Numbered from the stretch's first letter, positions 33,592 through 42,981 are shown. The stretch is DNA of 64,000 nucleotides from Streptomyces tendae (GCF_014650435.1 NZ_BMUY01000007.1:388486-452485); one strand, 5' to 3'. The notes: generated from the letters alone by a model not told the origin. Numbers and translations are program-made.

Positions 33592-34866
33592 TCAACCGCG
33601 TGAACGGTGACGCCGGGTCAGCGCCTCGAGGACCGGTACGACCTCACGCGGAGACGGCATGGTCAGCCATTCGGCGTGCAGGGCGTCCGCCCCCGCGCGG
33701 AACGAGGGCTCGTGCAGCACTCGCAGGAGCCGCGCCCGCATCACATCGGCGGACTGGCGCTTGTGATCGAGCGTCAGCCCCGCCCCGTGCCGCAGCACAT
33801 AGGGTGCGTACGTGGCCGACTCCAGGCCTTCCACCTCGATGAGCTGCGGCACCCGATGGGCCGCCGCGGCCATGACCGTGCCGCTGCCACCGTGGTGGAC
33901 GATCGCGGAACAGGTGGGCAGCAGCTGGTTGAAGGGAACGTAATCGAGGGCGTGCACGTTGTCCGGGACCCGCTGCCCCCTCAACTGGACCTCGTTGAGC
34001 GTGGCGACGACCTCGATGTCCAGGTCGGCCACCATCTCCAGCAGCTTGGTGACCAGGGCTCCGTTGGACGCGTACTCCCGTCCCGACATGCCCAGGGACA
34101 CCGCCACCCGGGGCCGCCGCGGACGCTCGTGGAGCCACTCCGGCATGACATCCGCCCCGGTGTAGGGCACCCGACGCATCGAGACGGTCGGCGCCGGGGT
34201 GTCCAGACGCAGCATAGCCGGAGTCGGGTCCAAGGTCAGCTGCCCCAGCAGGAGTTCGTCGTCGACTGTGCAGCCGTGCCGCCGAGCGGCCTCGGTCACC
34301 GCCTGCGCGAGTGGGTCCGGCTGTCGCGTCCACTCCGCCTCGCCCAGCCTCAGATACCGCTGCCGGGCCCAGCCGCAGTAGTCCGGCCCCCACAGGAACC
34401 TCGCGTGCGCCGCACCGGTGACCCGAGCCGCGATGGCTGCGGCCGGCCACATGTCCCACAGGACCAGATCGGGTTCCCAGGCACGGGCGATGTCCACCAG
34501 GTAGTCCGTTCCCGCAATGGCCCCGTCGTCCGAGTCGCCCGGGGAGTGGAAGATCCGAGTCCCGGCGAGCGCGAAATAGCTGAACATGAACCAGGCGTGC
34601 TCGTCGGCACCGGTGACGTTGAAAGCCTTCGCCAGGCGGTTGCGTTCCTCCTCGGGCAGGACGTAGTCCCCCACCCGAGACAGCGGCGGCATGGTGTCCG
34701 GCGTGCCCACCGGGACCGCGGCGAGACCGGTGGCAGTGATCTCCTCGATCAGAGCGGGGTGTGAGGCGACGCGGGTCTCGTGCCCCGCGGCCTGGAACGC
34801 ACGCGCCAACGGCACGATCGGATAGAGATGCGCCGCCATGGGCCAGACGACGAACAGGATGCGCAT
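33592..34866 (-). CDS. Glycosyltransferase (GT1, deoxysugar to polyketide), first of two
   Basis: A 424-residue GT-B enzyme of the activator-dependent macrolide/anthracycline group (EryCIII, AknS and relatives). The N-terminal acceptor domain starts MRILFVVWPMAAHLYPIVPLA, and the C-terminal donor domain has CSAIVHHGGSGTVMAAAAHRVPQL, the nucleotide-sugar site. The enzyme encoded at 39355 is a close paralogue, so two sugars are probably attached. Many members need a P450-like helper protein (DesVIII, AknT); none is recognisable in the window. It is the last gene of a long minus-strand group after an SDR gene. Confidence 0.9.
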   Translation of the reverse strand: MRILFVVWPMAAHLYPIVPLARAFQAAGHETRVASHPALIEEITATGLAAVPVGTPDTMPPLSRVGDYVLPEEERNRLAKAFNVTGADEHAWFMFSYFALAGTRIFHSPGDSDDGAIAGTDYLVDIARAWEPDLVLWDMWPAAAIAARVTGAAHARFLWGPDYCGWARQRYLRLGEAEWTRQPDPLAQAVTEAARRHGCTVDDELLLGQLTLDPTPAMLRLDTPAPTVSMRRVPYTGADVMPEWLHERPRRPRVAVSLGMSGREYASNGALVTKLLEMVADLDIEVVATLNEVQLRGQRVPDNVHALDYVPFNQLLPTCSAIVHHGGSGTVMAAAAHRVPQLIEVEGLESATYAPYVLRHGAGLTLDHKRQSADVMRARLLRVLHEPSFRAGADALHAEWLTMPSPREVVPVLEALTRRHRSRG

Positions 34867-34902
34867 AGGAAACTCCCTTCGGCTTGCGGGTCCGCCGCGC
34901 GG

Positions 34903-35625
34903 TCACCAGGGCCGGATGCCTTCGTCCGTGACGAAGCAGCCCGTGGGTCCGTCCGCGCCGACCGTGGCGAGGCGGACCTCGATGGCGGCGCCTTCCTCGG
35001 CCGTGCGCTCTCCGAAGCCGTCGTTGATGTCCGTCGCCACGAACCCCGGTGAGCAGGCGTTCACTTTGATCGGGGTGGACCGCAGCTCATTGGCGTACAA
35101 CAGGGTCAGCATGTTCAGAGCGGCCTTGGACACGCTGTACGCCGTGATGGCCGGCATCTCGGACCCGTCCAGCCACGCGGGCAGTCCCATCTCGCTGGAG
35201 ACGTTGACGATCCGGCCCGCCGCCGACCGGCGCAGCAGCGGAAGAACGGCGTTCGTGACAGCCGCCACGCCATGCACGTTGGTCTCGAACGTCGTCCTGA
35301 GTTGCTCGACACCGACCTCACTGGGCCTGCTGGACGGCCACTCGATGTTGATCCCGGCGTTGTTGATGAGGATGTCGAGCCGGCCATGGCGCTCATCGAT
35401 GCGGCGCGCGGCCTGCTCGATCAGGCTCGGGGACGTCACGTCCAGATGAAGAAAGTGCGCGTCGGCCCCCTCGCCGCGCAGCTGCTCCACCGCGGCTTCA
35501 CCGCGGCCCTTGTCACGGGCTCCGGCCAGCACCACGACGCCCAGCGCGCCCAGGCGCCGCGCGGCCTCGAATCCGATTCCCTTGTTGGCGCCCGTTATTA
35601 GGGCGATCTTGCGGTCTGCGGCCAT
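34903..35625 (-). CDS. SDR oxidoreductase (carbonyl reductase-like)
   Basis: A 240-residue SDR. ALITGANKGIGFEAARRLG is typical of the carbonyl reductase (CBR1/salutaridine reductase-like) subgroup, NNAGINIEWPSS follows, and the catalytic residues are in NVSSEMGLP and AYSVSKAALN. The short C-terminus ends PTGCFVTDEGIRPW. Start ATG 35625 is well placed. It lies between the glycosyltransferase and O-methyltransferase genes in one transcript direction. It probably reduces a ketone on the aglycone, though a sugar substrate cannot be excluded. Confidence 0.83.
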   Translation of the reverse strand: MAADRKIALITGANKGIGFEAARRLGALGVVVLAGARDKGRGEAAVEQLRGEGADAHFLHLDVTSPSLIEQAARRIDERHGRLDILINNAGINIEWPSSRPSEVGVEQLRTTFETNVHGVAAVTNAVLPLLRRSAAGRIVNVSSEMGLPAWLDGSEMPAITAYSVSKAALNMLTLLYANELRSTPIKVNACSPGFVATDINDGFGERTAEEGAAIEVRLATVGADGPTGCFVTDEGIRPW

Positions 35626-35711
35626 GAGGGGAGCATCGCAGCGGCGGCTCGTGTCCTTCTGGTGCGGCGCTCATGCGCCCGCGGGCCGGGCCGCCCCCCG
35701 GCCCGTCACGG

Positions 35712-36734
35712 TCAGGTCTGTGAGCTGGGAAGCAGCGCTTCCACAATGCTCTGAACCGAGCCCGTGGGGATGAACCGGCCGACCGCGAACCCGGCTTCGA
35801 CGAGCAGCCGCGCGTACTCGTCGCCGGTACGCTCCTGGCCGCCCGCCATGACGTGCATGGCGAAGTCGAACGCCTTGCTCGTGTGCGCAGCATCGCCCGG
35901 CGGGATGACCCGTTCGACGAGCAGCAGCCTGCTGCCCGGGTTCATCGCCCGTCGGCAGCCGCGCAGAATCGTGAGCACGTCGGAGTCGTTCCAGCCGTGC
36001 AGCACCGACTTCATCAGATACAGGTCCCCGCCCGCGGGCAACTCCCCGAAGATGTCACCGCCGGTGATCTCGCAGCGCTCGGTGAGCCCCTCCTCCTCGA
36101 TGCAGTTCCGCTCCACCACGTGCGGCAGGTCGAACAACACGCCGGTCGTCCCGGGGCGGGCACGGAGCACCGCGGCGAGCAGCGTGCCGTCTCCGCCCCC
36201 CACGTCGACGATGCGGCCCGTGTCGGGGAAGTCGTACGCCTCGACGATCGCCCCCCGTTCGACACGACTGTGCTCCTGCATGGCCGTATCGAACGCGGCG
36301 CCCTCCTCCGGGTGGTCCCGCAGGAACTCCCAAAACGGCTGGCCGAAGGCTGTGGCGAAGGCTCCGTCGCCGGTGCGCAGGGCGTGGTCGGCGTGCTGGA
36401 AGGCCCGGGCCGTGATCCTCCCCGACTGGGCGACAGTGGTCCGTACGGAACGGGGATGGTCCGACCGCAGGCGCTCGCCGACGGCGGTGAGGCCGAAGCA
36501 GCCCTGGGCCACCTCCGTGAACACCCCGCAGCCGGCCAGGGCCCGCAGCATGCTGTGCAGGGTGCCCGGATCGGTCCTGGTCAGCCGTGCGAGTTCTTTC
36601 GTGGGCTGGGGCCCTTCCGCCAGCAGATCGGCTATGGACAGCTCCGCGGCCAGGTGCAGTGCCCGAGCGTAGATGAAGCCGTCACCGAGTGCCAGCAGCC
36701 GTAGACTTTCGTCCTGTTCCAGAGCGCCGCTCAT
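35712..36734 (-). CDS. O-methyltransferase (Methyltransf_2 family)
   Basis: A 340-residue SAM-dependent O-methyltransferase with N-terminal dimerisation/winged-helix domain (LHLAAELSIADLLAEGP) and C-terminal Rossmann domain. SAM motif I is IVDVGGGDGTLLAAVL, and the catalytic-base region is LMKSVLHGWNDSD. It is distinct from the near-identical pair at 40687 and 43015. Start ATG 36734 has GGAG seven bases upstream and is preferred to in-frame ATGs at 36758 and 36773. It follows the second DNA glycosylase gene, apparently in the same operon. Likely methylates a phenol or a sugar hydroxyl. Confidence 0.87.
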   Translation of the reverse strand: MSGALEQDESLRLLALGDGFIYARALHLAAELSIADLLAEGPQPTKELARLTRTDPGTLHSMLRALAGCGVFTEVAQGCFGLTAVGERLRSDHPRSVRTTVAQSGRITARAFQHADHALRTGDGAFATAFGQPFWEFLRDHPEEGAAFDTAMQEHSRVERGAIVEAYDFPDTGRIVDVGGGDGTLLAAVLRARPGTTGVLFDLPHVVERNCIEEEGLTERCEITGGDIFGELPAGGDLYLMKSVLHGWNDSDVLTILRGCRRAMNPGSRLLLVERVIPPGDAAHTSKAFDFAMHVMAGGQERTGDEYARLLVEAGFAVGRFIPTGSVQSIVEALLPSSQT

Positions 36735-36824
36735 CCGCTGTCTCCACTCCTTCGTCATCACGATGGGGAGCAACAGCGTGCGCCAGCGCGCTCAACGCAG
36801 GCTTGAGAGCGGGATGCACCGAGC

Positions 36825-37991
36825 TCAGGCGTGTCCTCCCACGGACACCGTGCCGATGGTGAGTTCGGGCTTGCCCTCCAGAACGGTTGCCACCCGCTCG
36901 ACCTGCTCGTCCAACTCGGCGAGTTGCGCGGCGGACAGGGGCTTGAGTGGCTCCACCGTGACGTGGATCCTGCGCCCGGAGCGGCGCTGATGCCACACCC
37001 CCGCGACGGTGCCGTCGACCATGAGCACCGGATAGTTGCCCGCCTGCCCGGACGGGGTGAGGGCACGCTCGGCGGCGCGGCCCGGGTAGAGGAGACTGCG
37101 TGGCTGGGCGGCCACCACATAGGCGTCGAAGTACGGCAGCAGCCGCACGCCTCGGGGGGTGTCGGCCGGGGCCGTGGTGTCGCCGGCGTTGATCCAGGCG
37201 GTGGTGCCTTCGAAGTCGACTTCCTGAATCTCGCCCGCCAGGGAGCGGAAGAGGTTGCTGGCCCACCCCCGGGGTGCGTTGAGCCACTGGGCGAAGTTCT
37301 GCGGGGTGGCCGGCCCGTAGGCGTGCAGATACTTCTGGACGAGCCTGCCCTGGGCCGTGGGCCCGTCCAGGGGACTGATGCCGCTCAGATAGCGCAGCGG
37401 GTTGGTGTAGGTCACCTTGCGGCCCCGGTTCGGGGCGAAGCACAGAACCCCCCGGTGGGCGGCCAGAGTCATGGCCTGCCGCCAGCGTGGCCACTTCCCC
37501 TGGAAAGCCTCCATGACGAGGTCTCCGGCCCAGGGGCCCGTGGCCTCCACCACAGCGTCGGTGAGTTCGTCGATCGTCAACTCGGCGCTTTCCAGCGACT
37601 TTCCGATCGCCGCGACCACCTGCTCCGTCTGGTCCTCGGTCATCCGGACGTCCTTGGGGAACGGACTCGGGGACTGCGGGATGGAACTGAACGCCCCGAT
37701 CCACATGGGGAGGTCGGCGGTGGTCAGCAGATGAACGGTTCCGCGCGGACCGTACGTCTTCACCACCTGACGTCGGTCCCACAAATCGGTGCGGACATCG
37801 CTGCGGGTGGCCCCTTCGATGCGTAGCGCCACCGCTAACTCGGCAGCCGACAGCACCTGCGCGTGCGCACCACACAGGGCGCTGACGATCTCGGCCGAAC
37901 CGGCCTGTGGCGAGGGCGCGGAAAGAGAGCTTCGCTCCATGCGCCGCGCGGAGACTTCTGGCCACGACAGACTTGCAATGGCGTGGTTCAT
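36825..37991 (-). CDS. AlkZ/YcaQ-type DNA glycosylase homologue with HxQ motif: self-resistance
   Basis: A 388-residue HTH_42 protein, the second of its kind here. Aligning its N-terminus with the protein at 11752 places His43-Ala44-Gln45 (in CGAHAQVLSAAELAVALRI) exactly at the QxQ position. Family landmarks YGPRGTVHLLTTADLPMW, LPYFDAYVVAAQ and LMVDGTVAGVWHQRRSG are intact, so it is not a degraded copy. Published TxnU4 and LldU1 enzymes of the trioxacarcin/LL-D49194 producers also have atypical active-site motifs linked to strict specificity. Start ATG 37991 has GGAGGG eight bases upstream; the longer frame to 38081 is rejected. Confidence 0.85.
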   Translation of the reverse strand: MNHAIASLSWPEVSARRMERSSLSAPSPQAGSAEIVSALCGAHAQVLSAAELAVALRIEGATRSDVRTDLWDRRQVVKTYGPRGTVHLLTTADLPMWIGAFSSIPQSPSPFPKDVRMTEDQTEQVVAAIGKSLESAELTIDELTDAVVEATGPWAGDLVMEAFQGKWPRWRQAMTLAAHRGVLCFAPNRGRKVTYTNPLRYLSGISPLDGPTAQGRLVQKYLHAYGPATPQNFAQWLNAPRGWASNLFRSLAGEIQEVDFEGTTAWINAGDTTAPADTPRGVRLLPYFDAYVVAAQPRSLLYPGRAAERALTPSGQAGNYPVLMVDGTVAGVWHQRRSGRRIHVTVEPLKPLSAAQLAELDEQVERVATVLEGKPELTIGTVSVGGHA

Positions 37992-38075
37992 GGAAGAGTC
38001 CCTCCGATGTGTTGTGGTCTCGCCCTGTTGCGGGCCCGCAAAACGAGCGGCGAGTTTAGCAGTGGGCACAACAGA

Positions 38076-38123
38076 GCCCATGCCCCAACCGGTCGTCCGT
38101 GAACGACCGCTTGGGACATGGGC
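38076..38123 (-). terminator. Long imperfect hairpin after the acyltransferase gene
   Basis: GCCCATG-CCCAA-CGGTCGT pairs with ACGACCG-TTGGG-CATGGGC across two single mismatches, loop about eight bases. It lies between the acyltransferase stop (38148) and the DNA glycosylase start (37991), so it probably separates two transcripts. Confidence 0.65.
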
Positions 38124-38147
38124 GTTGAGCAGGCTCCGCGAGCGCGG

Positions 38148-39326
38148 CTAGACGGTGGGGGCCGGCCGCTCCGTGGCAGGTTTTGCCGGTTGGGAAGGAA
38201 TCTTCGGGGGCCTTGGGCGACTGAAGCGTCGCATGGCCGGGGCCTCCACGAAGGTGTACAGCAGCCATGCCAGGACCAGGCTGATGACCAGTGTCAAAAG
38301 TCCGTGCCCCAGCGCCGCGGGGACGCTCATCTGCTTCGCCCAGTTCTCGGGGTGAACGGCGCCGATCGGTCCGTAGCAGACGACAAGGTAGTGCACCAGG
38401 TACAGGCCGAACGAGATCTCGCCGAGGCGGACCATGGGGCGACTGCCCAGCACCGTGCTTCGGCCGGGCACTTCGGCCCTGGCCACGGCGGCGATCAGCA
38501 GGGAGAGGGGAAGCGCGGTTGCGGCCACCCGGTCGTACACGCCGGGCAGGTGCGCACCGCCGATGAAGGCTCCCACCGCCAGCAGCAGCGCCGGACCGCG
38601 CCCGAGGAGGAGCCGGCGCCCGTGAAGAACGGTCAGCGCCATCAGGACACCGAGGACGAACTCCAGCAGGCGGGTCACGGGGAAGTAGTAGGTGAACCAC
38701 ACCTGCCACCACGACTCGTTCGTCAACGGCATCCGCGGCTGTCCGGGCAGCAGTCGAGCCGCCAGCGGAACCAGAGCGATCACCACGCTCACGCCCACCA
38801 CCCACCGCCATATGTGCTGCGGCCGGATTCCCCGCGTCAGCCGAAGCAGCAGCGGGAACGACAGATAGAACAGCAGCTCGCAGGCGAGTGACCAACTCGG
38901 CGCATTGGAGCCGTAGTTGATCACGACGTCCTGGTCCGGGATCCAGCTCTGCACGAGGAACAGCGTCGGAACCGCGTTGGCGGCGATGATCGACACATTC
39001 GCGGACAGCATCAATAACAGCGCGGCCGACAGGGTGACGAGGTGGTTCGGAAAGATCTTCACGACGCGTCGGCGCCAGAAGCGCCTCGGAGTGTCGTCCG
39101 GCCGGCTCACCCAGGTGAGGATGAAACCGCTCAGGACGAAGAAGAACGACACGCCGACGTTGCCCAACGCCTCGAAGTAGCGCTGGTAGTCGGCCGCCGT
39201 TCCCCCGAGCCGGGGGATCAGGGCGAGGCCCACGTGACAGATCAGCACCATACACGCGGCGATGAACCTGGCACCGGTCAAAGAGGGTAGGCGTGATCGC
39301 TCGTTCGCGGTCGACGACGCTGTCAT
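38148..39326 (-). CDS. Membrane acyltransferase (acyltransferase-3 family)
   Basis: A 392-residue integral membrane O-acyltransferase with about ten hydrophobic segments. It starts RLPSLTGARFIAACMVLICHVGLAL, the family's first helix with its conserved His, followed by FFFVLSGFILTWV and the R-x10-H-like loop WRRRVVKIFPNHLVTL. These enzymes acylate sugars, polyketides or cell-surface glycans using acyl-CoA. In a cluster with two glycosyltransferases, acetylation or acylation of a sugar hydroxyl is likely; axenose-type sugars in this drug class are known in 4-O-acetyl form. Start ATG 39326 has AAAGGAG five bases upstream. Confidence 0.87.
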   Translation of the reverse strand: MTASSTANERSRLPSLTGARFIAACMVLICHVGLALIPRLGGTAADYQRYFEALGNVGVSFFFVLSGFILTWVSRPDDTPRRFWRRRVVKIFPNHLVTLSAALLLMLSANVSIIAANAVPTLFLVQSWIPDQDVVINYGSNAPSWSLACELLFYLSFPLLLRLTRGIRPQHIWRWVVGVSVVIALVPLAARLLPGQPRMPLTNESWWQVWFTYYFPVTRLLEFVLGVLMALTVLHGRRLLLGRGPALLLAVGAFIGGAHLPGVYDRVAATALPLSLLIAAVARAEVPGRSTVLGSRPMVRLGEISFGLYLVHYLVVCYGPIGAVHPENWAKQMSVPAALGHGLLTLVISLVLAWLLYTFVEAPAMRRFSRPRPPKIPSQPAKPATERPAPTV

Positions 39327-39354
39327 GACGTCTCCTTTGCGTCCGGTCCGGCAG

Positions 39355-40638
39355 TCAGGACCGGTGGCCCCGGCGAAGCGACGATACGAGTCCCTCCACC
39401 ACAGGCACGATGTCGTTGGGGCTCGGTACGGCGAGCCAGTCGCGGCGCAGCCGATCGGCGGCGTCCTGGAACGATGGTTCCGTCAGCACTCGGACGAGAT
39501 TCTTGCGCATCTCGTCCGAGGCTGTCTGCGGGCCGACCGTCCGGCCGGCTCCGTAGTCGTGCACATACCGGGCGTTGCCCGCGTACGCCGCCGTCGGGTC
39601 CGCAACCACGAACTGGGGCACGCCGTGCGCGACGGCTGCCGTGAGCGTGCCGATGCCGCCGTGATGGACGATCGCCGAACACGTCGGCAGCAGCAGACCG
39701 AGGGGCAGATAGCTGACCGTGCGCACGTTGTCCGGCACCGTCCTGCCGTCGAGTTGTGAGGCGTCCAGAGTCGCGATCACGTCGACGTCGAGACCATCGA
39801 CCGCGTCGAGCAGATCCGCGACGAGGCTGCGGTCGTTGTCGTAGGCGCGTTGCGTCGTCCCCAGTGAAACGGCCAGCCGCGGCCGGCCGGTCGGCGTGTG
39901 CAGCCACCCGGGGACCACGTCGGGCCCTCCGTAGGGGATACGGCGGACCGGAACCCTGCGGCACGGGGCCCGCAGCTGCATGTCCGGCAGCATGGGGTCG
40001 ATGGTGAAGTGGCCGAGCAGGAGTTCGTCGTCGACGGTGATGCCGTACCGTTCGGCGCTCGGCCGCACCAGCTCGGCCACGGGATCCTCCAGGCCGGCCG
40101 CCCGCAGCGACTCCCGGCCCTGGGCGGCCCGGTGGGCGGCCCAGCCGACGAAGTCGTGACCCCACAGCACCCGGGCGTGTGCTGCCCCGACCTCCCGTGC
40201 CGCCACCGCCCCGGACGGCCAGTTGGGATCCCAGAGCACCAGGTCCGGTCGCCAGTGACGGGCCATGGAGACCAGGGCGTCCACACCTGCCCAGCGCTCC
40301 TGCGGAGCGCCGTCCTCCGGGTGGAAGATCCTCGAGGACGCGTAGGTGTAGGTACTGAACGTGGTCCACACATGGTCGTCCGGTGACAGCGAGAGTGCCT
40401 CGGTCAGACGCCCGCGGTGCTCCTCGGAAGGCAGGAAGTCACCCACCGCCGATGGCGAGGGCATGGTCTGCGGTGTGCCGAGCGCGACCGCGTCGAACCC
40501 GGCCGCAGTGATCACATCGACCAGATCGGGATGCGAGGCGACGCATACCTCGTGTCCCGCGCCTTGCAGTGCCCAGGCGAGCGGGAGTGCGGGATAGAGG
40601 TGGGCCGGCAGGGGCCACACCACGATCATGACGCGCAT
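39355..40638 (-). CDS. Glycosyltransferase (GT1), second of two
   Basis: A 427-residue GT-B enzyme. It begins MRVMIVVWPLPAHLYPALPLAWALQGAGHE and has the donor motif CSAIVHHGGIGTLTAAVAHGVPQF. It is clearly homologous over its full length to the enzyme at 33592 (shared TVDDELLLG, D-LPTCSAIVHHGG and TMPSPxxVVPV-like ends). Differences in the N-terminal acceptor half suggest a different acceptor site or second-sugar addition. Start ATG 40638 has GGAGGAG five bases upstream. It lies between the acyltransferase and the first methyltransferase copy in one operon. Confidence 0.9.
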   Translation of the reverse strand: MRVMIVVWPLPAHLYPALPLAWALQGAGHEVCVASHPDLVDVITAAGFDAVALGTPQTMPSPSAVGDFLPSEEHRGRLTEALSLSPDDHVWTTFSTYTYASSRIFHPEDGAPQERWAGVDALVSMARHWRPDLVLWDPNWPSGAVAAREVGAAHARVLWGHDFVGWAAHRAAQGRESLRAAGLEDPVAELVRPSAERYGITVDDELLLGHFTIDPMLPDMQLRAPCRRVPVRRIPYGGPDVVPGWLHTPTGRPRLAVSLGTTQRAYDNDRSLVADLLDAVDGLDVDVIATLDASQLDGRTVPDNVRTVSYLPLGLLLPTCSAIVHHGGIGTLTAAVAHGVPQFVVADPTAAYAGNARYVHDYGAGRTVGPQTASDEMRKNLVRVLTEPSFQDAADRLRRDWLAVPSPNDIVPVVEGLVSSLRRGHRS

Positions 40639-40686
40639 AGGGTCTCCTCCGGTCGGACGAGGTCGCGCTGCTGTCCGACGGTCCGC

Positions 40687-41706
40687 TCAGGCGGGGACGC
40701 ACTCGACGATGGACATCAGGGAGGGGGTCGGCAGGATCCGGGTGACGGTGAAGCCGCCCTTGGTGAGGATGTCCTCGAACTCCGCCTGGGTCCGCTCCTT
40801 GCCGTCCACCACCGCGAGCATGGACACGTCGATGGTCTTGCTGGCGTGGGGTTGGTTGCCGGGTGGGATGACGGGGTCGACGACGAGGAGTTTGCTGTTG
40901 TCGTGGACGGCTTCGCGTACGGATTTGAGGATGCGCAGGCAGTCGGAGTCGCTCCAGTCGTGGAGGACGGATTTGAGGATGTAGTGGTCGGCTCCGGCGG
41001 GGACGTGTTCGAAGAAGTCGCCGGCTTGGACGGTCCAGCGTCCCGTGGTGTCGGGGGTGTCGAGTTGGTGTTCGTCGATGACGGATTGCTGGTCGTAGAG
41101 GGTGCCGGTGATGTGGGGGTGGGCGGTGAGGATTTCGCGCAGCAGGCTGCCGGTGCCGCCGCCGATGTCGATGACGCGGGCTCCGTCGGGGAAGTCGTAG
41201 CTGGTGGCGACATGTTCGTTCCACAGCCGGGAGAATCCGGCCGTACCGGCGTTGAAGACGGAGGCGGTTTCGGGGACGGTCTGGAGGTGGGCGAAGAAGC
41301 CGGCGCCGAAGATGTCGTCGAACACGGTCCGTCCCTGACGCACCGTGTCGTACATACGGGCGTACGGCCTCCAGAAGAGGTCTTCGCCGAGCATGAGGAA
41401 GGGGTCGTGGAGGGATCCTGGGGCGTCGGTGCGCAGGAGGCCGGCCATGGGGGTGAGTGCGAAGCGACCGTGTTCGTCCTCGCGGAAGACTTCGCGGGTG
41501 GCGAGGTAGCGCAGCACGCGGTGCAGGTGGGGGCCGTGCAGTCCGGTCTGTTCACCCAGTTCGGCCGCGGTGCGGGGGCCCTGGGCGAGGTGGTCGGCGA
41601 TGCCTGCCTTGGTGACCGTGTAGAGGCAGGCGGTGTACAGGTAGCCGTTCATGTGTTCCGACAGCTGCGCGCTCAGCTCGCTGGTGTCGCGCGGGGCGGA
41701 CGTCAT
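40687..41706 (-). CDS. O-methyltransferase, copy A of a near-identical pair
   Basis: A 339-residue Methyltransf_2-family enzyme: N-terminal dimerisation domain (YTACLYTVTKAGIADHL), SAM motif VIDIGGGTGSLLREIL, and catalytic-base region LKSVLHDWSDSD. It is almost identical at DNA level to copy B at 43015. The main difference is a seven-codon block (40807-40827) coding VSMLAVV just before DGKERTQAEFED. This block lies in the part of the fold that lines the substrate pocket. Codon use is rich in CCC, ACC and CAC and differs from adjoining genes. Start ATG 41706 has GGAGG six bases upstream. Confidence 0.9.
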   Translation of the reverse strand: MTSAPRDTSELSAQLSEHMNGYLYTACLYTVTKAGIADHLAQGPRTAAELGEQTGLHGPHLHRVLRYLATREVFREDEHGRFALTPMAGLLRTDAPGSLHDPFLMLGEDLFWRPYARMYDTVRQGRTVFDDIFGAGFFAHLQTVPETASVFNAGTAGFSRLWNEHVATSYDFPDGARVIDIGGGTGSLLREILTAHPHITGTLYDQQSVIDEHQLDTPDTTGRWTVQAGDFFEHVPAGADHYILKSVLHDWSDSDCLRILKSVREAVHDNSKLLVVDPVIPPGNQPHASKTIDVSMLAVVDGKERTQAEFEDILTKGGFTVTRILPTPSLMSIVECVPA

Positions 41707-41757
41707 CGCGTACCTCCAGAGGAAGGAGAAGGTGGCAGGGACGGGTGCTCGGGACGG

Positions 41758-42981
41758 TTACGAACCGGTGCGGCTCGCGGCACGAACCCGGACCGGGAGG
41801 TGGGGCAGGCCGCGCATCATCACGCTCGGGTACCAGGCCAGCCCGGCGGGATCGGCGTCGAGGGCAAGGTCCGGGCAGCGTTCCAGCAGGGAACGGACTG
41901 CGGTCTTGGCCTCCAGCCTGGCCAGCGGGGCACCGAAACAGGCGTGAATGCCGTGCCCGAAGGCCAGATGACCGGCCGCCTCACGCCGGATGTCGAAGCG
42001 GTCCGGATCCGAGAAGCGGCTCGGATCGCGGTTGGCGGGAGTGTTCCCGATGAGCACGAGTTCGCCCCCGCCGGGGATGGTCCTGCCGCCGATCCGCACG
42101 GGCTCCGTGGTGAAGCGGTGCAGGGAGGTTCCGGTCGGACCGCTGTGCCGCAGCATCTCCTCGACGGCCCCGTCCAGGAGCGAGAAGTCGGCGCGCAGTT
42201 CGCTCAGCTGGTCGGGATGCCGGAGTAGTGCGAGCATGCCGTTGGAGAGAAGACTGGTGGTCGTCTCGTGCCCGGCGACAAGGAGCAGCACGGCAAGACC
42301 CACCATCTCGGCGTCGGACAGGGCGTCCTCGTCCTCCTCGCGCCGGCGCACGAGCCCGCTGAGTAGGTCGTCACCCGGGTGCACGCGCTTGTCGGCCAGC
42401 AATGCCTTGAGATAGTCGTCCAGTTCGGCGAGAGCCGCCTCGGCCTCGGCGCCGTTCCACTGCTTGGTCACCAGCGTGGTCCAGTGGTGGAACTTGTCAC
42501 GGTCGCTGAACGGGACCCCGAGCAGTTCGCAGATGATGGCCGCGGGCAGGGGGAACGCGAAGTCCTTGACGAGGTCGGCACGGCCGTCCGGGCGGGCGAG
42601 CATCGAGTCGATCAGCTCGTCGGTGACCTTCTGCACCCGGGGCCCGAGCGCCTGGACACGCCGTGGAGTGAACTCCCTGACCACCAGCTTGCGCAGCCTC
42701 GTGTGCCGGGGCGGATCAGAGATCAGCATGTGAGGACTGGACCAGGGGTCGTCGTCCGTGCCCGCGGCACCGGGAGAGTTGCGCCAGTCGTTCGACAGAC
42801 GGGGGTCGGACAGCGCTGCCCTGGCCTCCTCGTAGCCCACGACGAGCCATGCGGCGAAACCCTCCGGCAGCAACACCCGGTGCACAGGCCCTTGCCTGCG
42901 CAGCTCTGCGTACGTCGGATGCGGATCGCGTGCGAAGTCCGCCCCCAGCGCGGCCAGATCGACGATCGGCTCTTCACTCAT
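41758..42981 (-). CDS. Cytochrome P450, fourth of four
   Basis: A 407-residue P450 with I-helix LLLVAGHETTTSLL, ExxR in VEEMLRHS and heme loop FGHGIHACFGAPLAR. It resembles the enzyme at 10359 in its N-terminal half (TYAELRRQGPVHRVLLPEG). Start ATG 42981 has GGAGGAGG seven bases upstream. The gene is bracketed by the two near-identical methyltransferase genes in direct orientation, so it could be deleted by recombination between them. Hydroxylation followed by O-methylation of the same position is a reasonable inference from the order. Confidence 0.88.
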   Translation of the reverse strand: MSEEPIVDLAALGADFARDPHPTYAELRRQGPVHRVLLPEGFAAWLVVGYEEARAALSDPRLSNDWRNSPGAAGTDDDPWSSPHMLISDPPRHTRLRKLVVREFTPRRVQALGPRVQKVTDELIDSMLARPDGRADLVKDFAFPLPAAIICELLGVPFSDRDKFHHWTTLVTKQWNGAEAEAALAELDDYLKALLADKRVHPGDDLLSGLVRRREEDEDALSDAEMVGLAVLLLVAGHETTTSLLSNGMLALLRHPDQLSELRADFSLLDGAVEEMLRHSGPTGTSLHRFTTEPVRIGGRTIPGGGELVLIGNTPANRDPSRFSDPDRFDIRREAAGHLAFGHGIHACFGAPLARLEAKTAVRSLLERCPDLALDADPAGLAWYPSVMMRGLPHLPVRVRAASRTGS

